A stretch of 64,000 nt of DNA. Source: Gammaproteobacteria bacterium. GTDB lineage: Bacteria; Pseudomonadota; Gammaproteobacteria; JAADJB01. How positions within the stretch are numbered: position 1 is the first letter of the stretch; each line of letters opens with the position of its first letter. The stretch spans positions 1-64,000 of the forward strand of contig JAADJB010000042.1 in NCBI GenBank assembly GCA_013151035.1, in the 5' to 3' direction. The notes beneath the pieces are model-generated. The model saw nothing but the letters and a program-made list of their open reading frames with translations. It was not told the origin of the DNA and searched no databases. Shown piece by piece: positions 46,585-53,828 of this stretch. The position numbers and the translations under genes were made by a program.

Positions 46585-47298
46585 ATGACTTACCGTGATT
46601 TCATTGTTAAAAAAAAAGATAAAACCATACTGGATTATGGGAGTTTCGAGTCATTTACACAATGCCCTGCCGGGTTAAGTCAAGCAACGTCAAACCAACT
46701 ATTCGCTACAGGATAGTCGCAGCCTACCGATGCAACAACAGATTACGCGGGTACACAAACACCAAAAACTGGAGAGGCTTATGTGGGTGTACGTTTATAT
46801 GATGGCAATGATGCTTCATTAGAGTGGCGTGAATATATTGAGGCACCTTTAACAACTGCATTAGTTGCAGGTGAAATATACCAAGCATCTATGTGGGTTT
46901 CCCTTGCGGACACTTCCTATTTTGCCACTGACTCAATAGGCATGTATTTTTCTAATGGTCAAATTGGTCCATTAAACGTCACTAATGCACTTCCTTATTC
47001 ACCACAAGTAACTAACCCTACTAACAATTATCTGGTAGATAAAGATAACTGGGTACTTATTTCTGGCACATTCACTGCACTGGGCGGTGAGAATTCCGTC
47101 GTAATTGGGAACTTCCTGGATACTGCAAACACATCTTCTATAATACAAGGCACGGGGTCGCTTGGCTTTGCATATGTTTTTATAGATGACATAGAGCTTG
47201 TACTAACGAGTACCGTTCCCGTTCCAGCGGCAGTGTGGTTATTTGGCAGCGGTTTATTTTCCTTGTTACTTTTTGTAAAAGTGAAACGCAACAATTAG
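46585..47298 (+). pseudogene. VPxP-CTERM secreted-protein gene interrupted by an amber codon
   Basis: One reading frame of 238 codons from the ATG at 46585 shows a conserved pattern: DYGSFESFTQCPAGLSQA, then ATG-stop-SQPTDATTDY, then EWREYIEAPLTTALVAGEIYQASMWVSLAD..., ending in VPVPAAVWLFGSGLFSLLLF and KVKRNN. The stop at 46714-46716 is TAG where relatives have tryptophan (GW-x-QPTDAT), so a single G-to-A change (TGG to TAG) broke the gene. A downstream GTG at 46783 could give 171 residues but lacks a signal peptide. No signal peptide is found upstream either, so the 5' end has also been lost. Confidence 0.75.
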
Positions 47299-47340
47299 TT
47301 TCTCATGCGCTAGGAAACAGGGCGATTTAACACATGTCCT

Positions 47341-47955
47341 TTACTTACGTCTTGCCACACCCATCAATCCAATTAAACCGGAACCAAATAACCACACCGC
47401 AGCAGGAATGGGAACAATAGATGTCGCTCGATACAATGCAGATCCATATACAGAATTAGAACCGCCCGGAGCAATCGTTGTCTCGGTTAGTGAAATAAAA
47501 TCACTTGTAGTACTAATACTCTGATTGGGATCATCAGAAAGGATAGATACAAATATATTGCCATTAACCGTATAGACACCTCCGGTTATAATGCGAGATT
47601 CCAGAAATGTTTGTGTCTGCCCCCATGTATTTAATAAGGATGAAACCACACCATTATTTATGGTGGTCCATCCGGTAAATGGACTGGTTCCTCCCGCATG
47701 CTGAATCAATGTCTCAATCCGCATTACTCCTGCATAACTCCAGCCATCAAATAGCCCACCGGATCCAAGCTGTGAAGAAACATAATTGTAAGACAAGCCT
47801 GTTGTTGCGGTAAGATCCAGCCAGTCCAGGCCTGATACAGTATCTGAAGTATAAGTACCCTTATCAATCAACGATGCACTTACATTAATGGATAACGCAA
47901 GGGTAATCATCATCATCATTATTTTGAAAAACTTCATGGAATGCATTATTGCCAT
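47341..47955 (-). CDS. VPxP-CTERM exported protein (LDWLDLTAT family)
   Basis: 204 residues: a signal peptide (FFKIMMMMITLALSINVSA), then SLIDKGTYTSDTVSGLDWLDLTATTGLSY, and a C-terminal sorting signal VPIPAAVWLFGSGLIGLMGVARRK. GAGGAGGA precedes the ATG by six bases. The N-terminal LDWLDLTAT segment is shared with the protein at 59405-60133, so they are paralogues. It faces the broken VPxP-CTERM gene convergently. Likely anchored or released at the surface after processing by an exosortase encoded elsewhere. No sigma-54 site is seen upstream. Confidence 0.87.
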   Translation of the reverse strand: MAIMHSMKFFKIMMMMITLALSINVSASLIDKGTYTSDTVSGLDWLDLTATTGLSYNYVSSQLGSGGLFDGWSYAGVMRIETLIQHAGGTSPFTGWTTINNGVVSSLLNTWGQTQTFLESRIITGGVYTVNGNIFVSILSDDPNQSISTTSDFISLTETTIAPGGSNSVYGSALYRATSIVPIPAAVWLFGSGLIGLMGVARRK

Positions 47956-48042
47956 TTCAGATCCTCCTCAATATTCTTATTCAATGTATACTAATACTAG
48001 TTTAAATAAATTAATTGGCAACTGCTGATTGTAATCCCCCTA

Positions 48043-48147
48043 TTAATAATCAAAATCAATGGTGCTGTCACTCATTCCTTGTAGCTTCAAGGTGCGAAGG
48101 TATTTTTGATACAGGTCGTCAAATCGTTTTTGTTCCACAGATTTCAT
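48043..48147 (-). pseudogene. N-terminal fragment of a tyrosine recombinase/integrase
   Basis: A 34-codon frame starting at ATG 48147 with AGGAGT upstream reads MKSVEQKRFDDLYQKYLRTL and then KLQGMSDSTIDFDY-stop. This is the N-terminal SAM-like segment of phage-type integrases of the kind that accompany IS91-like elements (YLRxLKLQGxxxxTIDxY). Everything after the TID motif is missing. It marks loss of a mobile element within the zapA-6S insertion. Confidence 0.7.
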
Positions 48148-48177
48148 GCTAGACTCCTATGTAATAATTAAACCCGA

Positions 48178-48333
48178 ATGGGTAACAGGAGCTTAATCGG
48201 AACGTGGGACCTTGAGGTCGATAAGCTTCCAGCAGCAGTTCAACCCTTTGTAGACCTTGGAACACGTCCTTTGTCATTGGAGTCAGCCGATCTCAATGGA
48301 AATGAGTTTCAAGATAATGTCGAAACCAAATAA
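48178..48333 (+). CDS. Small hypothetical ORF
   Basis: 51 codons from ATG 48178, reading MGNRSLIGTWDLEVDKLPAA and then VQPFVDLGTRPLSLESADLNG... to TAA at 48333, 11 bp before the CDGSH-GltS gene. There is a weak purine-rich site and no recognised domain or signal peptide. It could be the truncated end of a larger gene destroyed by rearrangement. The 389-bp stretch 47956-48344 otherwise holds only the integrase remnant and AT-rich DNA. Confidence 0.3.
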   Translation: MGNRSLIGTWDLEVDKLPAAVQPFVDLGTRPLSLESADLNGNEFQDNVETK

Positions 48334-48344
48334 AAGAGGGTAAT

Positions 48345-49886
48345 ATGAGCAACCCAATAATTGCAGATAACAAACCTGTTAAGGTTAATCTTTCTAAAGG
48401 TCAGGAATATCATTTCTGCACATGTGGTAGGTCTAAAAGCCAGCCATTCTGTGATGGTTCACATGTAGGCACATCTTTTACCCCCAGAGTGATTGTTTCT
48501 GATGAAGATGGGGATGCCTATTTGTGCACATGCAAACATACGGGTAATGAACCTTATTGCGATGGCACTCATAAGCAATTCAACGCCGATGAAGTGGGTA
48601 AAGAAGGGCCGGGGGTAATCTCAAAACCTTCTGATCTGCCAAAAGCCATATCAACAGCCGAAGAACCTACGGTAGAATTTATACACCAGCTTGCCCAGGA
48701 AGGGCTATCCAAACTAGGCCATCATGGCCCAATGACCTCTATGGGTGTTCCACGACATCTGTTACCCCATTGGGATGATTTGCAAATAATGGCCGCACAA
48801 ATGGCCACAAAACCATTATTAGAAGACGTCACTGTAGGCACAGAGTTGGTGATTGGAGCAGAAGCTAAAAAACCATTGATTTTAAAAATTCCTTTATTTG
48901 TTTCTGATATGAGCTTTGGTGCGCTGTCTGAAGAAGCCAAAATAGCTTTAGCCAAAGGTGCCGATCTCGCAGGGACTGGCATCTGTTCGGGTGAAGGAGG
49001 AATGTTACCTGAAGAACAAGAAGCCAATACCCGCTATTTTTATGAATATGCCAGCGCAGGATTCGGCTATAAAGAAGAACTACTGGCTAAAGTACAGGCC
49101 TTCCATTTTAAAGGCGGGCAAGGTGCAAAAACAGGCACCGGAGGTCACCTTCCAGGTAACAAAAACATAGGCAAGATATCTCAGGTAAGAGGCATAACTG
49201 AGGGTGAGCCGGCTATATCACCACCTACATTTAAAAACCTTTCTTCAGCAAAAGAATTTAAACAGTTTGCAGACCGCGTTAGAGAAATTACTGGCGGCAT
49301 TCCTGTTGGCTTTAAGCTCAGCGCAAACCATATCGAAAAGGATATTCAGTTTGCACTAGATGCCAGTGCCGATTACATAATACTAGATGGTCGCGGTGGC
49401 GGCACAGGTGCAGCACCGGAGATGTTTCGAAACCATATCAGTGTGCCGACCATACCGGCTCTTGCACGGGCTCGGCGCTATCTGGACAAGCAAGGTGCCA
49501 GTGGTCGTGTGACGTTGATCATTACCGGTGGCTTACGTGTCCCCATGGATTTTGTTAAGGCTATGGCGCTTGGTGCAGATGGCATTGCCATTTCAAATAG
49601 TGCTATGCAGGCAATTGGTTGTGTTGCAGCCAGAATGTGTAATACAAATAACTGCCCGGTAGGTATTGCCACACAAAAAGAGGACTTACGCCAAAAGTTA
49701 AATATTGAAAAATCTTCGACTCAGTTACATAATTACTTTGTCGCTTCTGTGGAACTGATGCAAGTAATGGCACGAGCGTGTGGCCATAATGATTTAAGAA
49801 AATTTAATAGCAATGATTTAGCAACATGGCATCGTGAGATGGCTTTACTATCAGGTGTAGCATACTCAGGATTAATGAATTTATGA
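48345..49886 (+). CDS. Fusion of two CDGSH iron-sulfur domains with an FMN-binding glutamate synthase domain
   Basis: 513 residues. Residues 1-80 hold two CDGSH-type 2Fe-2S motifs: C25, C27, C36, H40 (CTCGRSKSQPFCDGSH) and C61, C63, C72, H76 (CTCKHTGNEPYCDGTH). Residues 100-510 resemble the FMN-binding part of glutamate synthase: SDMSFGALSEEAKIALAKGA, GGQGAKTGTGGHLPG, SPPTF, LDGRGGGTGAAPEM, and the 3Fe-4S motif GCVAARMCNTNNCPVG. There is no glutaminase domain, so it cannot use glutamine as GltB does. The reaction is unknown, perhaps an oxidoreductase fed by the CDGSH domains. GAGGG precedes the ATG. Confidence 0.87.
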   Translation: MSNPIIADNKPVKVNLSKGQEYHFCTCGRSKSQPFCDGSHVGTSFTPRVIVSDEDGDAYLCTCKHTGNEPYCDGTHKQFNADEVGKEGPGVISKPSDLPKAISTAEEPTVEFIHQLAQEGLSKLGHHGPMTSMGVPRHLLPHWDDLQIMAAQMATKPLLEDVTVGTELVIGAEAKKPLILKIPLFVSDMSFGALSEEAKIALAKGADLAGTGICSGEGGMLPEEQEANTRYFYEYASAGFGYKEELLAKVQAFHFKGGQGAKTGTGGHLPGNKNIGKISQVRGITEGEPAISPPTFKNLSSAKEFKQFADRVREITGGIPVGFKLSANHIEKDIQFALDASADYIILDGRGGGTGAAPEMFRNHISVPTIPALARARRYLDKQGASGRVTLIITGGLRVPMDFVKAMALGADGIAISNSAMQAIGCVAARMCNTNNCPVGIATQKEDLRQKLNIEKSSTQLHNYFVASVELMQVMARACGHNDLRKFNSNDLATWHREMALLSGVAYSGLMNL

Positions 49887-49894
49887 GGAAAAGC

Positions 49895-49966
49895 ATGAAA
49901 CAAACACCATTATTTATATTTGCAGCATTATTGGTAGCCATTAGACAAGAGAGTCTTATCACTTGA
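49895..49966 (+). CDS. Short hydrophobic ORF before the carbonic anhydrase
   Basis: 23 codons: MKQTPLFIFAALLVAIRQES then LIT and TGA. The N-terminus looks like a signal or membrane segment cut short. Its stop overlaps the TTG start of the carbonic anhydrase gene (TTGA), which could couple translation. Alternatively it is the 5' remnant of a deleted exported-protein gene. I cannot tell which. Confidence 0.35.
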   Translation: MKQTPLFIFAALLVAIRQESLIT

Positions 49967-50550
49967 AAACACTTAAACACCTATTCCAAAATAACCGTTC
50001 ATGGGCAACTGCAATAAAAGAAAAAGACCCTGATTTTTTTACTCGGTTATCAAAACAACAATCCCCTGAGTATCTATGGATAGGTTGTTCAGATAGCAGA
50101 GTGCCCGCCAACCAAATCACTAAATTACAACCAGGCGAAGTATTTGTGCATCGCAATATTGCAAATATTGTAGTCCATACCGATCTGAATTGTCTTTCTG
50201 TTATACAGTTCGCCGTTGAGGTTTTAAAAGTAAAACATATTATAATCTGTGGCCATTATGGCTGTGGCGGTATCAAGGCAGCACTAGAAAACCATGAACA
50301 CGGGCTTATCGATAACTGGTTGCGTCATGTAAAAGATGTTATTCGCTTTCACAAATCAAAATTCTCCGGACTTTCTCATAAAGAAGAATTGGATTTACTC
50401 TGTGAACTCAATGTAAAAGAACAAGTCATAAATATACGGAATACAACTATTGTACAAAACGCCTGGAAGCAAGGAAGAGACTTATCTATCCATGGTTGGA
50501 TATACAGCATAGAAAACGGAATTTTAAAAGATTTGGATAGCGGTGTTTAG
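49963..50550 (+). CDS. can: Beta-class carbonic anhydrase
   Basis: 195 residues catalysing CO2/HCO3- interconversion. The zinc ligands are C42 (WIGCSDSRVPAN), H98 and C101 (GHYGCGG), and the D44-R46 dyad is intact. The frame opens with TTG at 49963, overlapping the stop of the short upstream ORF; no ATG is available near. It lies next to the CDGSH-GltS gene in the accessory stretch between zapA and the 6S RNA gene. Length and motifs suggest an active enzyme. Confidence 0.93.
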   Translation: MKTLKHLFQNNRSWATAIKEKDPDFFTRLSKQQSPEYLWIGCSDSRVPANQITKLQPGEVFVHRNIANIVVHTDLNCLSVIQFAVEVLKVKHIIICGHYGCGGIKAALENHEHGLIDNWLRHVKDVIRFHKSKFSGLSHKEELDLLCELNVKEQVINIRNTTIVQNAWKQGRDLSIHGWIYSIENGILKDLDSGV

Positions 50551-50570
50551 CGAAAGATAGAAAATTAGTT

Positions 50571-50576
50571 TATAAT
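50571..50576 (+). promoter_or_regulatory. Putative -10 element upstream of the 6S RNA gene
   Basis: A perfect TATAAT 30 bp before the predicted 6S 5' end. The -35 is weak (TTTAGC at 50546-50551 gives a long spacer). It could be the upstream promoter of the ssrS-ygfA transcript. Confidence 0.45.
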
Positions 50577-50606
50577 GTGGTTATAGACCATTAAAAGTTT
50601 GAAATA

Positions 50607-50793
50607 GGTGCCCTCTGCAGTGTTTGTTAGTGGTATACATTCTTGAGCCGATAATAATCGACTTCGGGGATACCCGTACTGATGTTGGTGTGCAAGCCTG
50701 CTATAGGCAGGAAGCCTTAAACATCGTCAGTGTCCCCACCTGAACCCTTTGGTTTCAAGGTCGAACACCACGACGGCACAGGCGGAGAGCACC
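50607..50793 (+). ncRNA. ssrS: 6S RNA
   Basis: Inhibitor of sigma-70 RNA polymerase. The 5' GGTGCCCTCTGC (50607-50618) and 3' GGCGGAGAGCACC (50781-50793) form the closing stem. Conserved gamma-proteobacterial 6S segments are seen in order: TTGAGCCGATA (about 50643), GAAGCCTTAAA (about 50710), and the CACCTGAACC...GGTTTCAAGG pair (about 50738-50760). Length about 187 nt. It is followed at 50802 by the 5-formyltetrahydrofolate cyclo-ligase gene, exactly as in E. coli ssrS-ygfA. The exact ends are inferred from pairing. Confidence 0.92.
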
Positions 50794-50801
50794 TTCCTAA
50801 T

Positions 50802-51392
50802 ATGTCATCCATAAATACGATTCGTCAGAGCATACGCCAACAACGCGCTAAGCTGAATCGGCGACAACGACAACGGGCTGCCCGCCAACTGGCGAGGCAT
50901 GTCATCACCCACCCATTGTTTCTTCGCAGCCAACATATCGCTGCCTACCTGCCGATTAATGGCGAGATGGATCTACAATGGATACTGCAACGAGCATGGG
51001 CTATGGGAAAAACCATCTATCTTCCGTTGCTAACAAACATTCAGGATAAACAGCTCTGGTTTGCACCCTACTACCCTGGTGATCGGCTGGAGATGAATCA
51101 ATATGGCATTATGGAGCCTCGGCATCGGATCAAACAACATATCCACCTACAACGCCTGGATCTAGTGTTAACGCCACTGGTGGCTTGTGACCTACAGGGT
51201 ACTCGTGTCGGTATGGGCGGTGGCTACTATGATCGCAGCTTTTCCTTTCTTGCCCGCAATAATCACTGGCAACACCCTAAGTTACTCGGCATGGCCTATA
51301 GCTTCCAGGTGGTAAAAAAGCTCAAACGGCGGGAATGGGATATACCGTTACATGGGATCGCTACCGAACAGGAGATACGTTACCCTTTGTGA
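50802..51392 (+). CDS. fau: 5-formyltetrahydrofolate cyclo-ligase
   Basis: ATP-dependent conversion of 5-formyl-THF to methenyl-THF. About 196 residues: IRQSIRQQRAKLNRRQRQRAA, IAAYLPINGEMD, and the signature VACDLQGTRVGMGGGYYDRSF. The ATG at 50802 starts 9 bp after the 6S RNA; an in-frame start at 50730 would lie inside the RNA gene and is rejected. Co-transcription with the 6S RNA is conserved among relatives. Confidence 0.93.
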   Translation: MSSINTIRQSIRQQRAKLNRRQRQRAARQLARHVITHPLFLRSQHIAAYLPINGEMDLQWILQRAWAMGKTIYLPLLTNIQDKQLWFAPYYPGDRLEMNQYGIMEPRHRIKQHIHLQRLDLVLTPLVACDLQGTRVGMGGGYYDRSFSFLARNNHWQHPKLLGMAYSFQVVKKLKRREWDIPLHGIATEQEIRYPL

Positions 51393-51403
51393 TAAAGAGC
51401 CAT

Positions 51404-51425
51404 GGTGCGTAGTACGCACCCTACC
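51404..51425. repeat. GGTGCG...CGCACC hairpin supplying the ilvA stop codon
   Basis: Unit GGTGCGTAGTACGCACC followed by CTACC, between the convergent fau and ilvA genes. The TAG stop of ilvA (51421-51423) lies inside the repeat. As a hairpin between convergent genes it may terminate transcription from both sides. Confidence 0.8.
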
Positions 51426-52938
51426 CAAGGAATAGGTGGTAGGCTGGATTATCTTTCTCTGACCAATAGCTATAACCGAGCCCTGACAAAAATTCGCGCA
51501 ATGGCTTCTCATCACCACCGGGCACCTGTATGCCGACCAACACACGACCATAGGCTGAACCCTGATTACGATAATGAAACAGGCTGATATTCCAGCGCTT
51601 GCCAATCCGTGTTAAAAACCGGAGTAATGCCCCTGGACGTTCCGGAAATTCAAAACGGTACAATACCTCGTCTTGTAATGACTCGGGTGACTTGCCACCC
51701 ACCATGTAACGCACATGCATCTTGGCCATTTCATTATCGGTCATATCCACTACGGAATAACCCTGATCTTGCAGTGATGTCATAATCTCACTACGTTCCT
51801 CATCCCCATTCTGTAATTGCACACCGGCAAAGACATAAGCCTCACTCACCCCGGAATAGCGATAATTAAACTCGGTAATCCCCCGTTGGCCGATGGTCTG
51901 ACAGAATTTACGAAAACTACCGGGGCGTTCCGGTATCGTCACCGCAAGCAATGCCTCGCGACGCTCGCCCAATTCCGCACGTTCAGCGACATGACGCAAG
52001 CGATCAAAATTAACATTAGCACCACTATTAATGGCAACCAGTGCGGCATCCTCCAACGCGTTATCCTGTACATAGCGCTTCAAGCCGGCGAGTGCCAGCG
52101 CACCGGCTGGTTCAACAATCGCACGACTATCATCAAATATATCTTTAATAGCCGCACAGATCTCATCGGTGCTCACCAGGATCATCTCATCCACACACTC
52201 ACGCGCCAGCTTATAAGTTTCCTTCCCTGCCTGACGTACCGCCACACCATCGGCAAAGATCCCCACCTGTTTGAGCTTGATCCGGCGCTTGCGCTTCAGT
52301 GCCTCATACATACAAGGCGCATCTTCAGGTTCGACACCAATCACCTTGACCCCGGGACGCACCTTCTTGATATAGGCACCCACACCGGCAATTAAACCGC
52401 CCCCACCCACGGGGACAAATACGGCATCCAGATGACCTTCATGCTGGCGCAGGATCTCCATACCGATAGTTCCCTGACCGGCGATCACGGCAGGATCATC
52501 ATAGGGGTGGATAAAGGTCATCTTACGCTCATCAGCAATCTGCAGCGCATGGGTACAAGCCTCATCATAGGTATCCCCATGCAGGATCGTACGGGCACCA
52601 TAGGCGCGCACTGAACTCACCTTGATATCCGGTGTTGTGCGTGGCATCACGATCAACGCCTTAACCTTACGTTTACGAGCCGCCAGAGCAACGCCTTGCG
52701 CATGATTACCCGCGGAGGCAGCAATAATGCCGTTTTTACAATCCTGTTCTGAAAGTTGGGCAATCTTGTTATAAGCCCCGCGCAATTTGAATGAGTGCAC
52801 GGGTTGTAGATCTTCCCGCTTCAACCAGACCTTATTATTCAAGCGTGCAGACAACATGCCCGCGTATTCCAACGGGGTTTCCTTTGCCACATCATAAACC
52901 CGTGCATTGAGGATCATTTTCAAATATTTATCTAACAT
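51421..52938 (-). CDS. ilvA: Threonine ammonia-lyase, biosynthetic
   Basis: PLP enzyme converting threonine to 2-oxobutanoate, first step of isoleucine synthesis. 505 residues: a catalytic domain (1-320) with K51 in VHSFKLRGAYNKI, ASAGNHAQGVAL and VGGGGLIAGVG; two ACT-like regulatory domains follow (about 330-400 and 425-500), the basis for isoleucine inhibition in the family. Length is that of the long biosynthetic form. Its stop codon comes from a hairpin repeat. Confidence 0.95.
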   Translation of the reverse strand: MLDKYLKMILNARVYDVAKETPLEYAGMLSARLNNKVWLKREDLQPVHSFKLRGAYNKIAQLSEQDCKNGIIAASAGNHAQGVALAARKRKVKALIVMPRTTPDIKVSSVRAYGARTILHGDTYDEACTHALQIADERKMTFIHPYDDPAVIAGQGTIGMEILRQHEGHLDAVFVPVGGGGLIAGVGAYIKKVRPGVKVIGVEPEDAPCMYEALKRKRRIKLKQVGIFADGVAVRQAGKETYKLARECVDEMILVSTDEICAAIKDIFDDSRAIVEPAGALALAGLKRYVQDNALEDAALVAINSGANVNFDRLRHVAERAELGERREALLAVTIPERPGSFRKFCQTIGQRGITEFNYRYSGVSEAYVFAGVQLQNGDEERSEIMTSLQDQGYSVVDMTDNEMAKMHVRYMVGGKSPESLQDEVLYRFEFPERPGALLRFLTRIGKRWNISLFHYRNQGSAYGRVLVGIQVPGGDEKPLREFLSGLGYSYWSEKDNPAYHLFLG

Positions 52939-52989
52939 AGCGTTACATTACCAATAAGATTGATAAATGCAATCAATTCATGACTTCGG

Positions 52990-53030
52990 TATAATAAATA
53001 CATCAGTTAACGGGGTCAGAGCACTTGAAA
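52990..53030 (+). promoter_or_regulatory. rpiA promoter -10 and half REP-like unit in the leader
   Basis: TATAAT at 52990-52995 lies 61 bp before the rpiA ATG. Downstream, GGGGTCAGAGCACTTGAAA (53012-53030) is one arm of the same REP-like palindrome found complete at 58348-58418. It falls in the predicted rpiA leader. Confidence 0.6.
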
Positions 53031-53055
53031 TGGTCATCCCAACAGGAGAAACAAA

Positions 53056-53712
53056 ATGGATCAAGATGCACTTAAAAAAATGGTGGCAGAGGCTGCCCTT
53101 GAATATGTAGAAGCAGGCACTATCATCGGTGTTGGTACTGGTTCTACTGCCAATTGCTTTATTGATGCCTTAGCGGGTATAAAAAACAAGATCGACGGCA
53201 CCGTTGCAAGCTCCGTCGCCAGTGCAGAGCGACTACAGGCACATGGCATCCGGGTATTGGATCTGAATGAAGCAGGCGAGCTATCCGTCTATGTCGATGG
53301 CGCGGATGAGTCTAATAAATATCTGCATCTGATAAAGGGTGGCGGTGGTGCCTTAACGCGTGAAAAGATTGTTGCCGGCGCATCCAGAAAATTTATCTGT
53401 ATTGCCGATGAATCCAAGTTAGTTGATGTTATGGGCACCTTCCCACTCCCTGTTGAGGTTATCCCGATGGCGCGTAGTTATATTGCCAGAGAACTGGCAA
53501 AACGCGGTGGTCGGCCGGTATTACGTGAGGGTTTTACGACGGATAATGGCAATATTATTCTGGACGTGCATGATCTGGAGATCATGGAGCCGGTTAAGCT
53601 AGAGACCGAACTCAACCAGTTAGCCGGTATTGTCACCGTTGGCCTGTTTGCTGCACGCCCTGCCGATGTGTTACTGCTGGGCACCCCGGATGGTGTGCGC
53701 AAGATCGATTAA
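53056..53712 (+). CDS. rpiA: Ribose-5-phosphate isomerase A
   Basis: Pentose-phosphate pathway isomerase. 218 residues: [46 protein letters not shown] and VTVGLFA-type active-site segments are all present. AGGAGAAAC precedes the ATG. It is divergent from ilvA. A tandem REP hairpin follows its stop codon. Confidence 0.96.
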   Translation: MDQDALKKMVAEAALEYVEAGTIIGVGTGSTANCFIDALAGIKNKIDGTVASSVASAERLQAHGIRVLDLNEAGELSVYVDGADESNKYLHLIKGGGGALTREKIVAGASRKFICIADESKLVDVMGTFPLPVEVIPMARSYIARELAKRGGRPVLREGFTTDNGNIILDVHDLEIMEPVKLETELNQLAGIVTVGLFAARPADVLLLGTPDGVRKID

Positions 53713-53734
53713 TGCTCGAAGCCAGTGGTGCTGA

Positions 53735-53828
53735 AGGGGACAGACCCAAAAACCGGGTCTGTCCCCAGGCTGTGCCTACCTGCATCACTCCGAACCGGGG
53801 ACAGACCCGGTTTTTGGGTCTGTCCCCT
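53735..53828. repeat. Head-to-head REP-like doublet (BIME-type)
   Basis: Two exactly inverted 32-bp arms (53735-53766 and 53797-53828) with a 30-bp spacer. Each arm is itself a hairpin, GGGGACAGACCC-AAAAACC-GGGTCTGTCCCC. The right edge abuts the RND gene stop codon. Such units are linked in other genomes to REP-associated tyrosine transposases (RAYT), none of which is present here. Located between convergent rpiA and the RND gene, it is a likely bidirectional terminator. Confidence 0.85.

Noticed and set aside
50730-50801. Earlier start of the cyclo-ligase
   Set aside because: It would lie in the 6S RNA gene; residues there do not match the family.
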